A stretch of DNA of 64,000 bases from contig NZ_JBCITM010000003.1 of NCBI RefSeq assembly GCF_039414295.1, forward strand, positions 186,001-250,000, given 5' to 3'. A program made the position numbers and the translations under genes. This document shows positions 8,652 through 16,980 of this stretch, piece after piece. Source of the DNA: Anoxynatronum sibiricum. Its GTDB lineage: Bacteria; Bacillota; Clostridia; Peptostreptococcales; Tindalliaceae. How positions within the stretch are numbered: the first letter of the stretch is position 1; each line of letters opens with the position of its first letter. The notes beneath the pieces are model-generated. The model had not been told where the DNA came from and did not search any database. It saw only the letters and a program-made list of their open reading frames with translations.

Positions 8652-9317
8652 TCAGGATTTTTCATCAACAATGGTGCCCTTTACGAAATTTTCCGTTTGT
8701 TGCTGATGAACCTGGCGGTAGTGACTTTGGTTTGGGTGAGCCTGAACAGATTTGAACTGCATATAGAGTTCGTAAAGAAGTCCTGAACGATAATTGAACA
8801 GTACATGAAGATAATCGGGGTGATGCTCCAGATTGCGACTGAGAACGCTGCGGTTAACTTCAAGAAGTCCGGTGCTGGATAGAGTGATTCCCAGGCGATT
8901 CAAATATACCTCATATTTTCGTATGGTTCGAAGCATCAGTCGACTGTGGTGAATGCCAATCTCTTTTTCAAAAACAGTGAGACTCAGATAGGCGCGGTTG
9001 TATTTTTCAATCAGTTCGATGATCAGCTCAAGAAGTTCGTCAGGAAGCACATTGTCAGACCCGCGGCGAAAGCGCTCCATCACATCTTCCAAAGCTTGCT
9101 CGTGGAGATAAAATCGCTGATAAAATCGACGCAGATCCATCAACTTACCATAGAACACCTCTGAAAACATGGTGAAATTGTCGTTGGCACTGGCGGTATT
9201 GTTCTGTACCGGATTAACTCGTTCGAGACGATCCACCTGTGAAACATCCTGATTGTTGTTTCTTCGGTTCACTTGATAAGTGGAAATGCGGTGGCGGTTG
9301 ACAGATGAAACACTCAT
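8652..9317 (-). CDS. Uncharacterised protein with FliD-like C-terminal segment
   Basis: Protein of 221 aa, not firmly recognised. Residues 1-40 are polar and Asn/Arg-rich. About 45-130 is strongly helical (VFYGKLMDLRRFYQRFYLHE, LLELIIELIEKY). Toward the end, TGLLEVNRSVLSRNLEHHP followed by LFNYRSGLLYELY resembles the end of the FliD filament-cap C-terminal domain (pattern: G-x-L-x-(I/V)-(D/N)-x3-L-x3-L-x5-P, then LF, then G-L). No signal peptide or membrane helix. The ATG at 9317 has GAGGTGA 4 nt away; a TTG at 9320 is the alternative. A flagellar-sigma-like promoter lies upstream, but no other flagellar genes are in the window. It could be a secreted or adhesin-like hook-associated relative. 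Confidence 0.6.
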   Translation of the reverse strand: MSVSSVNRHRISTYQVNRRNNNQDVSQVDRLERVNPVQNNTASANDNFTMFSEVFYGKLMDLRRFYQRFYLHEQALEDVMERFRRGSDNVLPDELLELIIELIEKYNRAYLSLTVFEKEIGIHHSRLMLRTIRKYEVYLNRLGITLSSTGLLEVNRSVLSRNLEHHPDYLHVLFNYRSGLLYELYMQFKSVQAHPNQSHYRQVHQQQTENFVKGTIVDEKS

Positions 9318-9399
9318 CAAATCACCTCTTTATAAGATAAATACCCTTTAATTGAACAATATCCCGTGTATGGTGAAAAGAAAAGATCCTTTACAGTAT

Positions 9400-9427
9400 T
9401 TATCGGTAAAAAAAGAGCATCTCTGTA
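9400..9427 (-). promoter_or_regulatory. Sigma-D/sigma-28-like promoter candidate
   Basis: On the minus strand TACA, 16 nt, ACCGATAA. The flagellar sigma consensus is TAAA-N15-GCCGATAA, so the -10 matches at 7 of 8 bases and the -35 at 3 of 4. It is about 80 nt upstream of the FliD-tail-like gene. Confidence 0.4.
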
Positions 9428-9500
9428 AAAATATGGCGACAAAAATTAAAATTTCAACACATGCACGATAAATCAGGCGGAATTCCCATCGAATTAGATA

Positions 9501-9509
9501 TGCTATAAT
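9501..9509 (+). promoter_or_regulatory. Extended -10 promoter of the methyltransferase gene
   Basis: TGCTATAAT: perfect -10 hexamer with the extended TGn element and no good -35. The start codon of the methyltransferase is 34 nt downstream. Confidence 0.6.
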
Positions 9510-9542
9510 GGGCTAAAATCATCATGAAAGGGCGGCTGAAAA

Positions 9543-11753
9543 ATGACTTCATGGCAATCGGTTCTCAATCAGCTGGAAGAAAGTTTAAGCCACCTGACAA
9601 AAAGGATTCCATCATGCCGGTTGTTATTGTGGCTTGTGATGAGAAAACTTGGAGTAAACACGCTTGCTGCTGCACCGCTTCATGAAGATCTGGAATTGTT
9701 GAACATGGAAACGCAGGGCGCGCATGATCTTTTTGATAATCTGAATAAAGTTGATCTGTTTCAAACCGAAATACTTGATGAGTTATTTCAGCAATCGATG
9801 AATCCCGACTTTCGGGAAAGCAGTGGCAGTTATTACACAGAGACACCCTTGGCGGCCTTCATGGTAAAAGAGTCATTAAGAACACACTATCATCAGTGGA
9901 TGAAAGGTTGCAGTGCCTCGGCATGGTTTCCGCTGGATCTGATCAAATCGGAGAATGATCCCGGTTGCATACCAGCTGGCATATTAGAAGCTCAGGAAGA
10001 GTGGTTAGACTTAATAACGGTGCTGGATTTATCCTGCGGTAGCGGTGTTTTTCTGCGGCAGGGGTTAATCCAGCTGGCGGCAGTGTCCAACTGGGTTAAC
10101 GAAAAACGGGGTTTAGCAGTATCAATGGCTGATGTGGTCATGAAAATCGGATCGCGACATCTGACAGGTGTGGATAAGGAACCGGAAGCTGTGATGATGG
10201 CGGATATGCTGTTGCGTATTGAAATGATGCGCCAGGGGGGCGTATCGGTCATAACGCCTGGCATACAAAATATCCACTTAAAGGTGGAATGTGGCGATGC
10301 GCTCACCTGGGAGCCCGCTGCTGACGAACGCTATCAGCTTATTCTGGGAAATCCGCCTTATCTGGGGGAAAAGGGCAACAGGCGTCTTTTTGATAGTGCC
10401 CGCAGTACACGGGCGGGGGCCTTGTATTATGAAAAAAATATGGATTTTTCCTATTATTTTTTGCATCGGGGACTGGATCTCCTGCACCAAAAGGGATGTT
10501 TGTGCTACATCACTACCAGTTACTTCACCACAGCTGATGGAGCTCGCAAATTGAGGCAACGTCTTCATGGAGAAGTAGTATTTCATTGGTTGATCAATCC
10601 TGAAAAAACCATGATCTTTCCCCATGCGAAGGGGCAGCATAACCTGATTTATTGTCTGGGGGTAGCCGGCGAAGGTCTTTCGGTATTGCCAAGGCTGCTT
10701 CACCTGAATCAACCCATGGACAGAACAGCCTTGTTTAACCTGCTGTATCATCAAGGTTTAACGAGCCTTTCTCCTGCTGTTTTTGCGAGTACATCTGCCT
10801 TGTTTGACCAAAGAGGTCAATTGATGGTGCGGTCGCCCGGCAGGAATAAGAGCTTATTGCAACAGATGGAGCAGAAGACGGTTTTTCAGATTCAAGACCT
10901 TTGCTATGTGAATCAGGGATTGGTTTCGGGTGCCGACCGGCTTACCAGACGACACAACGATTTAGTAGCTGATGTGGCGCCGGGGACGGGGATCTTTGTA
11001 CTGGATGAAATTGAGAAAGATCAACTGGTGACAGCAGCTCCCGAAGTGGCGCCTTATATAAAGCCATTCTTTAAAAACAGCCACATATGGCCTTATGAGG
11101 TGGCATGCACATCAAACCAGTGGTTACTTTACCTGACAGATAAAAATCTGCCTGATATCAGCCGGATAAAGCCTTTGGAGCAGCACCTGACACCATATCG
11201 TCCCATTCTGGAAAAACGCCGGGAGGTGGCGATGGGGCTGCGAAAATGGCATTCGCTTCACTGGCCGAGAGATCCGGATATTTTCGAATCAGTCAAAATT
11301 GTGGCACCGCAACGGGCGATGCTGAATGTATTTGCCCGATCCAACACACCCTGGTACGCCAGTGCCGATGTCTATTATCTGAAAAGACGCGAGACATGTT
11401 TTCATTCCCTGGATTATTTGGTTGCATGGCTGAACTCGGCCCTGTGTTACGCCTGGTTAAGTCAGTACGGAAAAATGAAAGGCAGCGATCTGGAACTCTA
11501 TGCATCGCCTTTAAAAGCGATTCCAGTTCCTTCGCTGCCAGGTGGAGAAGCAGAGCAAAGAGTGATGAAGATGGTAGATGATTATCGGTTGTCAAATCAA
11601 GAGGCGCATAACCCTGAACAGATGAGATCGTTCTTAGAAGCGATGGACAGGTGTTTTCTGGAACAAACAGAAATCTCATTGGCAGATGCCCGGCCACTTT
11701 TGGAGCAAGTGTGCTCATTGCGTCGCCGGTTTCGTCGCAGGCAGGTCACGTAA
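9543..11753 (+). CDS. N6-adenine DNA methyltransferase, Eco57I/type IIG-like
   Basis: SAM-dependent DNA adenine methyltransferase, 736 aa. ESSGSYYTETPLAAFMV (92-108) is the X motif ahead of the catalytic fold. LDLSCGSGVF (161-170) is the SAM-binding motif I. The catalytic motif IV NPPY is at 270-273. The C-terminal third (about 480-700) fits a TaqI-like target recognition domain, with TTSYFTTADGARKLR and SLDYLVAWLNSALCYAWLS. No PD-(D/E)xK nuclease motif is evident in the N-terminal 90 residues, and no restriction, BREX, DISARM or phage gene is adjacent, so it looks like a solitary methylase (defence remnant or epigenetic regulator). The 3' end overlaps the convergent ComEC-type gene by 39 nt. 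Confidence 0.82.
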   Translation: MTSWQSVLNQLEESLSHLTKRIPSCRLLLWLVMRKLGVNTLAAAPLHEDLELLNMETQGAHDLFDNLNKVDLFQTEILDELFQQSMNPDFRESSGSYYTETPLAAFMVKESLRTHYHQWMKGCSASAWFPLDLIKSENDPGCIPAGILEAQEEWLDLITVLDLSCGSGVFLRQGLIQLAAVSNWVNEKRGLAVSMADVVMKIGSRHLTGVDKEPEAVMMADMLLRIEMMRQGGVSVITPGIQNIHLKVECGDALTWEPAADERYQLILGNPPYLGEKGNRRLFDSARSTRAGALYYEKNMDFSYYFLHRGLDLLHQKGCLCYITTSYFTTADGARKLRQRLHGEVVFHWLINPEKTMIFPHAKGQHNLIYCLGVAGEGLSVLPRLLHLNQPMDRTALFNLLYHQGLTSLSPAVFASTSALFDQRGQLMVRSPGRNKSLLQQMEQKTVFQIQDLCYVNQGLVSGADRLTRRHNDLVADVAPGTGIFVLDEIEKDQLVTAAPEVAPYIKPFFKNSHIWPYEVACTSNQWLLYLTDKNLPDISRIKPLEQHLTPYRPILEKRREVAMGLRKWHSLHWPRDPDIFESVKIVAPQRAMLNVFARSNTPWYASADVYYLKRRETCFHSLDYLVAWLNSALCYAWLSQYGKMKGSDLELYASPLKAIPVPSLPGGEAEQRVMKMVDDYRLSNQEAHNPEQMRSFLEAMDRCFLEQTEISLADARPLLEQVCSLRRRFRRRQVT

Positions 11754-12629
11754 AGCATTCGCCGGGGCCTGATAGGAACGAAGAGTCGTACCATCACTGT
11801 ACAAGGTGACATGCCCCTGAAGATCAGTGCGATAAATCCAGACATCCAGCGCTTCCAGCCGGGAGATGACATCTTTGTGGGGATGACCATACGCATTGTT
11901 CCGACCGCAGGAAATCAGCACCACTTCAGGCGATACCATCTCTAAGAGGGCTTGCGTGGAAGAGGTGTTGCTGCCATGATGTCCGGCTTTTAGTACTGTT
12001 GACCGGAGCCATTCAGCTGGAAATGTTTCGACAGCCAGCAATTCTGCTTCCTGCTCAGCATCACCGGTGAAAAGAAAAGACTGCTGTCCATGAGTGACAT
12101 GAACCCATAAACTCCAGTTGTTGAGATGATCCCCAAAATCGTGGCCGGTGGTCAGAATCCGCACCACCACATTTTCCTCATCCAGGATGATCGTTGGTTC
12201 AGTAACAGCAACAAGCTGTTGGCCCTCAGATTCGACGGTGTTCAACAGCGATTCAAATGTACGGCTGGTATGAACCACCGGTGGGAGATAGACAGTATCT
12301 ACATCGAACTGTGTCAAAACCGTCTCCATGCCGCCAATGTGGTCGGCATGAGGATGGGTGGCAACCACCAGAGGAATTTTGCGGATTCCCTGCCGTTTAA
12401 GATAGGCTGCCACCAGATCGCCGCCTGAAGCATCGCCGGCATCTATGAGCAAACCTGTTCCTGAAGGTGTGCGGATAAAGAGGCTGTCACCCTGTCCCAC
12501 ATCGATAAGATGAACCGATAAGTGATTTTTGAATGGATTGGTGGAGAGATATCTGCCAGAAATACCAATGAATAGAATGCCAATAAGAAAAAATGGTACA
12601 ATGAACTTGAAACGAGAGAATTTTGACAA
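11715..12629 (-). CDS. ComEC/Rec2-type metallo-beta-lactamase-fold protein
   Basis: Membrane-anchored metallohydrolase-fold protein, 304 aa, similar to the C-terminal extracellular domain of the DNA-uptake channel ComEC but encoded alone. One N-terminal hydrophobic helix (about 9-25, FIVPFFLIGILFIGI) is a signal anchor. HLIDVGQGDSLFI opens the lactamase fold, and THPHADHIGG gives the metal motif H92-x-H94-x-D96-H97. Later LKAGHHGSNTSS and LISCGRNNAYGHPH carry further ligands. Start is TTG at 12629, preceded by GGGAG; no ATG lies in the N-terminal region. It overlaps the methylase gene tail to tail. The window encodes the ComEC membrane domain separately about 4 kb away, so the pair may be a split ComEC. 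Confidence 0.85.
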   Translation of the reverse strand: MSKFSRFKFIVPFFLIGILFIGISGRYLSTNPFKNHLSVHLIDVGQGDSLFIRTPSGTGLLIDAGDASGGDLVAAYLKRQGIRKIPLVVATHPHADHIGGMETVLTQFDVDTVYLPPVVHTSRTFESLLNTVESEGQQLVAVTEPTIILDEENVVVRILTTGHDFGDHLNNWSLWVHVTHGQQSFLFTGDAEQEAELLAVETFPAEWLRSTVLKAGHHGSNTSSTQALLEMVSPEVVLISCGRNNAYGHPHKDVISRLEALDVWIYRTDLQGHVTLYSDGTTLRSYQAPANALRDLPATKPATQ

Positions 12630-12677
12630 AACTGGAACACTCCCTTATGTGGATTAAACAAGAATCGATGGTAGTTC

Positions 12678-12707
12678 GCTCTCCCATGATGATGTCTATT
12701 GGAGAGC
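12678..12707. repeat. Inverted repeat between divergent genes
   Basis: GCTCTCC, 16-nt spacer, GGAGAGC, midway between the divergent lactamase-fold and lipoprotein genes. It could be an operator or an RNA hairpin; only the dyad supports it. Confidence 0.35.
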
Positions 12708-12755
12708 AGATGCGGAGAACCGGCAATCAAGATGTTGGATAAGGATGATTTTCAT

Positions 12756-14219
12756 ATGTTGAAACGACAAAAATACAAATTTCAGACATTGCTGCTGGCA
12801 GCCATTTTTTTGCTGGTTGGTTGCAGTGAAAATGTCACAGATAAAATGGATGAAGTCAGTCGTCCTCAGGTGGATCTCAGTCCCCGGTTCATCCAGGTTG
12901 AGTCAATGCCGGTCATTGAAATACTGGCTGGGCAGGTGACGTTTCAATGGCCGGGTGAATCTTACAGCCTGTATGAAGAAGACCAGGAATTATATGCGTT
13001 GTCACATGATCTGAATACAATGGTTCATTTATTACCTGAGAGGCGTCAGATACAAGTAAATCACTGGGAAACGGCTGTTGAATTTATGGAGAAACAACAA
13101 TTTGAACCAACCAGGGTTTATCCGTTGTTGCAGGGCTTTCTGACTGTGGGACGTTTTTCAGACAAACACAGTGGGCTGGTCCATTTTCGCAATCTACAAG
13201 ATGAGAATCCGGTGATTTTACAGGCAAAAATACCAGATGATGAAGGAACACCACCAGATTTCCTCTTAAGTCCCGATGGCAGTAAAATTGTTTTTTTTGA
13301 CGAAGTTTCCGGGAGTTTGGCTGCCTATCACACTGTCACGGGCAGAATGACACAGCTCACACCGCTGACTGTCCACTGGTTTTGCCACGACTGGACCAGT
13401 CAAGTGACTATCTCTCCAAAAGGGGGGTATCTGCTGGTGGAACAACAGGATTGTGATGAAACTCATCCACAACAGTTTATCACATATGGGGCTGATTCTG
13501 GTCGGCAGATTCACGCCTTTCTTCCAGGAATTCGGCCACAAATGAACCTTGAAGAAACAACCATTGCCTTTTTGCTTAATCCCGGTGCCCGGAAAATCGA
13601 CGATCAGTCATCAAAACCCGTTCAGGTGGGAATTTACTCACTTGACCGCCGTGAAACGCAATTTCTAAACCAGGTTTCAGAAGGGTACAGCATCATTGGA
13701 AAACCCGTCTTCAGTGAGACGTACCCTTACCTGTTGTATGGTGCCCTGCCTGTTGATACCGACTCAGAAAATCCTGATAATACTGGAAAAATGATAACTT
13801 ATCACCTGAACCAACAGGTTCAACAAACGCAAGTGCAACAATACGGCGACTTGATGGAAGCGAGTGAATCGATTTACTTCAATTATCCATGGCTGGTGTA
13901 TCCATTGCAGCAAGATGACTCCAGGGTTGTTATCATTCATCATTTCGAAGATGAATGGACAGAAGTGATTGATGCGATCGAACCATGGGAGGCATTACCA
14001 ACCGGCCAAATCACGTATTTCACAGGAAATGCCGAATCTGGATTTGTATACATGAAACATCGTCAGCTGATTCATTTTCAGTCAGGCAGCCAACGAATGC
14101 TGTTTGAAATACCAGAAATGCATCGTGTGAAGCAAGTTCTGACTTACCGGCGATGGCAAGTAGTGGTTTTAGAGACCCCAACAGGAGACTGGCAGACAAT
14201 TTTTCCGGCACATTTTTAA
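12756..14219 (+). CDS. Uncharacterised lipoprotein, beta-propeller-like
   Basis: Secreted lipoprotein of 487 aa with no recognised family. The signal peptide has a lipobox LLVGC with C23. The mature part is rich in beta-strand-like segments. LLSPDGSKIVFFD and ISPKGGYLLVEQ resemble TolB/WD40-type propeller blades, so a sugar- or protein-binding propeller is possible. The start at 12756 is chosen because AAGGATGA lies 7 nt upstream and gives a short clean signal peptide; the open frame reaches back to 12699. It is divergent from the ComEC-type lactamase gene and followed by a TPR gene in the same direction after a 173-nt gap. Confidence 0.7.
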   Translation: MLKRQKYKFQTLLLAAIFLLVGCSENVTDKMDEVSRPQVDLSPRFIQVESMPVIEILAGQVTFQWPGESYSLYEEDQELYALSHDLNTMVHLLPERRQIQVNHWETAVEFMEKQQFEPTRVYPLLQGFLTVGRFSDKHSGLVHFRNLQDENPVILQAKIPDDEGTPPDFLLSPDGSKIVFFDEVSGSLAAYHTVTGRMTQLTPLTVHWFCHDWTSQVTISPKGGYLLVEQQDCDETHPQQFITYGADSGRQIHAFLPGIRPQMNLEETTIAFLLNPGARKIDDQSSKPVQVGIYSLDRRETQFLNQVSEGYSIIGKPVFSETYPYLLYGALPVDTDSENPDNTGKMITYHLNQQVQQTQVQQYGDLMEASESIYFNYPWLVYPLQQDDSRVVIIHHFEDEWTEVIDAIEPWEALPTGQITYFTGNAESGFVYMKHRQLIHFQSGSQRMLFEIPEMHRVKQVLTYRRWQVVVLETPTGDWQTIFPAHF

Positions 14220-14392
14220 GTGAGGATCAAAGATGGGCGTCAGGCATGACATTTATTGTCAGGCGTGGTTTAAAAGCTGATTTTGAGGGATACTTCTTTT
14301 GAAACAGGCCTTTCTGTGGTATTATGGTGTTCATGAATAGAAGGATTATCTGGAAACAATATTGTTTTCAGGATGGCTGAAAGGAGGCCTCC

Positions 14393-15700
14393 ATGATTTT
14401 ATATATCTTTTCTGCAACCAAAAAAGAACGCATGCGACTGCTTAGACAGTACTTTTATAAAGAGCTGGCCGTGGAAAGTGAACTTCGCAGTGATGGGATG
14501 CCAACGAGCAAAGTTCGTGGTGTCAAAAGCATCACAACGCCAAAGCATCATCGGCGGATTCCCGGCTATTGGATTGCTGTGGAATTTTGCAAGAATCATC
14601 AGGGCGCTGCGCTGCTTCAGCGAGTTCGGGATCAATTGCCTGCGCATCATCTTGACGGGCAAGTTTTCTTTCCCAAAAACGAGCTCTCCGGCAAAGAGCT
14701 GGAAAAAGGGTGGTTGCAAAAATACCCCTTTGATGGTGACCGGTTGGAAGAAGTCAGCCGCCTTTTTTTTCAGGAAATTCGAAGTCATTTAAAAGAGGGA
14801 AGACCAGGAAATGCTCTGCATGGCGTATTATTGATATTACGAATGAATCCTTTTTTTATGCGCAAGTATCGACGGTACTATTTGCTGGAGGATTTGGCAT
14901 ATGCTTTTGATCATGCAGGTAATCTGGGCAAAGTGATTCGATGCTTTCAACTTCAGGCAAAAATTCGACCGGAATCGCCAGAACCATACCTCAACATCAG
15001 CAGTTTTTATATTGTCAATGGGATGGAAGACAAAGCAGTCCAACTGCTAAAAAAAGCAGTGAGGGAATATCCTGACAATCCGTTCCTGATGAGCAATCTG
15101 ATCATTGCCATGTGCAATCTGGGCTTGTATGATGCAGCGGTGATGATCTTAAAAAAAACCCTGGAGAAAGAACTGAAAAATGGATTCTACTGGAAGCTGC
15201 TGGGCGACGTCTTTTATGAAATGGAAGATAATGAGGCGGCGATTCGGTGCTACAAAAAAGCAGTGCGTGAAATGGATGGCGAGAAATCGGAAGAGCTGAC
15301 TGCTGATATTCACAGCGGTATTGCTGCTTGCTATTATGAAGAAGAGCATTACAAGAAGGCGATGGAGCACTATCAGAAGGTGTTGGCTATTTATCCTGAA
15401 GACCATTACACACTGATCAGTTTGGCGCAGCTACATTTTTACAAGATGCAAAACTCCAAAGAAGCTCTAAAGTACACAAAGAGAATTCTGGAAGTTTTGC
15501 CGGAAAATGGGTATGCGCATTATCACATCGGTTTGATTTACATGGATTTAAATCTCATTGATAAAGCACGTTGGCACTTGTATAAGGCCCGGCGGATGAT
15601 GCCCTACTACAATCCGGTTCATGAAGCGATTCAGATGCTTAAAAAAAATATTGACTTTACCACCGGTCGCAGATTGAATAACAGCAGACAAGGCGAATGA
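14393..15700 (+). CDS. Tetratricopeptide repeat protein
   Basis: Cytoplasmic protein of 435 aa. Residues 1-120 form an unrecognised basic N-terminal domain. From about 140 to 410 there are roughly seven TPR-like helix pairs, for example PEPYLNISSFYIVNGMEDKA, FYWKLLGDVFYEMEDNEAA, IHSGIAACYYEEEHYKKAM and AHYHIGLIYMDLNLIDKA. TPR arrays act as protein-binding scaffolds; the partner is unknown. The ATG is preceded by AAAGGAGG. The gene stands between two membrane-protein genes transcribed the same way. No signal peptide is present. Confidence 0.82.
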   Translation: MILYIFSATKKERMRLLRQYFYKELAVESELRSDGMPTSKVRGVKSITTPKHHRRIPGYWIAVEFCKNHQGAALLQRVRDQLPAHHLDGQVFFPKNELSGKELEKGWLQKYPFDGDRLEEVSRLFFQEIRSHLKEGRPGNALHGVLLILRMNPFFMRKYRRYYLLEDLAYAFDHAGNLGKVIRCFQLQAKIRPESPEPYLNISSFYIVNGMEDKAVQLLKKAVREYPDNPFLMSNLIIAMCNLGLYDAAVMILKKTLEKELKNGFYWKLLGDVFYEMEDNEAAIRCYKKAVREMDGEKSEELTADIHSGIAACYYEEEHYKKAMEHYQKVLAIYPEDHYTLISLAQLHFYKMQNSKEALKYTKRILEVLPENGYAHYHIGLIYMDLNLIDKARWHLYKARRMMPYYNPVHEAIQMLKKNIDFTTGRRLNNSRQGE

Positions 15701-15743
15701 GGAACGGGCTGAATCATTCGTTCATTAATCAGGAGGTGTTCGC

Positions 15744-16901
15744 GTGCAGTTGAATCAAGGCATTAAGCGAGTGGTCAGCAGCTTGCTGTTTCTTTTGATG
15801 ATGATAACCACGCCGGTGGTTGCTTCTGAACTTGAAGACCCCTATGACAACACGATGAGAGCTAGGGTTTTGACAGTGGAAGATCGAGGGCAGTCAGAAG
15901 TTTTTTTTGAAACTCAGTGGGTAACGCTTGAAATTTACAGCGGGCCACTCAATGGGGAAATTGTCACGGTGGAAAACCACCTGTCTGATAATCCGGTCTA
16001 TGACGTACCGGTGAAACCAGGTGACCGCGTGTTGGTGGTACAGGAAATGCTGGCCTCAGGAGACCTGGAAATATATATCATAGATTATGTGCGAGACATG
16101 TCAATTCTATGGATATTGGGACTGTTTTTATTGCTGTTACTCGTCATTGGCCGATGGAAAGGCTTGAAAACCATTTTGACACTGGCGTTCACTTTTTTTC
16201 TGATTATTCGCGTGCTGTTGCCGGGTATGTTAAAAGGGTATCCTCCGATTTTGATGACCATTGGCGTTTCTTTGCTGGTAACATTAACGACGATTTTGCT
16301 CATTGATGGGGTCAATGTGAAGAGTATTTCAGCGGTTATTGGGATTACAGGAGGCCTGATGGCAGCAGGAGTGGTCATGTTCATTGCCGGATCACAAGTG
16401 CGGCTGACGGGGCTGTCCAGTGAAGAAGCCATTATGCTTATGTACATTCCCCAAGAGGTCTCCTTTGATTTTCGTGACCTGCTTTTTGCGGGAATTATCA
16501 TGGGGGCTTTGGGGGCTGTGATGGATGTGGGTGTTTCCATTGCCTCTGCTATTACAGAAATTCACCGGGTGAACCCCGCGGTATCTTCGCGCCAGTTAAT
16601 GAGATCTGGAATGAACGTGGGGCGTGATATTATGACAACCATGTCCAATACCCTTATCTTAGCCTACACTGGAGCGGCACTGCCATTGATGCTTCTTTTT
16701 ATGGCGTATGACACTTCGATAGTTCGAATTATGAATTTAGATATGATTGCCACAGAAATATTACGAGCGCTGTCTGGAAGTATCGGGTTGCTCCTGACGA
16801 TTCCACTGACTGTCGTGGTAACTTCTTTGCTGCTAAAGAGAACAGATACAGGAGCCCCAAAAAGCATGTCGTCATCAGAACAATCACCTGATCACCCTTA
16901 A
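15744..16901 (+). CDS. YibE/F-family multi-pass membrane protein
   Basis: Inner membrane protein of 385 aa of the YibE/YibF family. Function is not established; it is often proposed as a transporter. GTG start after AGGAGGTG. N-terminal signal-like helix (about 8-27), an extracytoplasmic beta-rich part (about 30-120), then about seven or eight membrane helices (from ILWILGLFLLLLLVIGRW to the C-terminal LLLTIPLTVVVTSLLL). The family core includes FRDLLFAGIIMGALGAVMDV and RDIMTTMSNTLILAYTGAALP. The tail is polar and short. It lies 43 nt after the TPR gene, probably in the same operon. Confidence 0.84.
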   Translation: MQLNQGIKRVVSSLLFLLMMITTPVVASELEDPYDNTMRARVLTVEDRGQSEVFFETQWVTLEIYSGPLNGEIVTVENHLSDNPVYDVPVKPGDRVLVVQEMLASGDLEIYIIDYVRDMSILWILGLFLLLLLVIGRWKGLKTILTLAFTFFLIIRVLLPGMLKGYPPILMTIGVSLLVTLTTILLIDGVNVKSISAVIGITGGLMAAGVVMFIAGSQVRLTGLSSEEAIMLMYIPQEVSFDFRDLLFAGIIMGALGAVMDVGVSIASAITEIHRVNPAVSSRQLMRSGMNVGRDIMTTMSNTLILAYTGAALPLMLLFMAYDTSIVRIMNLDMIATEILRALSGSIGLLLTIPLTVVVTSLLLKRTDTGAPKSMSSSEQSPDHP

Positions 16902-16980
16902 AATCAGGGGCATTTCAAGACCATCAGATTAAGCGAAAATGGCGAAAGGGTTGTCAACATTGCAAAAGGGAGGCATCTCA

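Noticed and set aside
9543..12629. BREX or other multi-gene phage defence island
   Set aside because: The methylase is alone; neighbours are a ComEC-type hydrolase, a lipoprotein and a FliD-tail-like protein, none with defence motifs.
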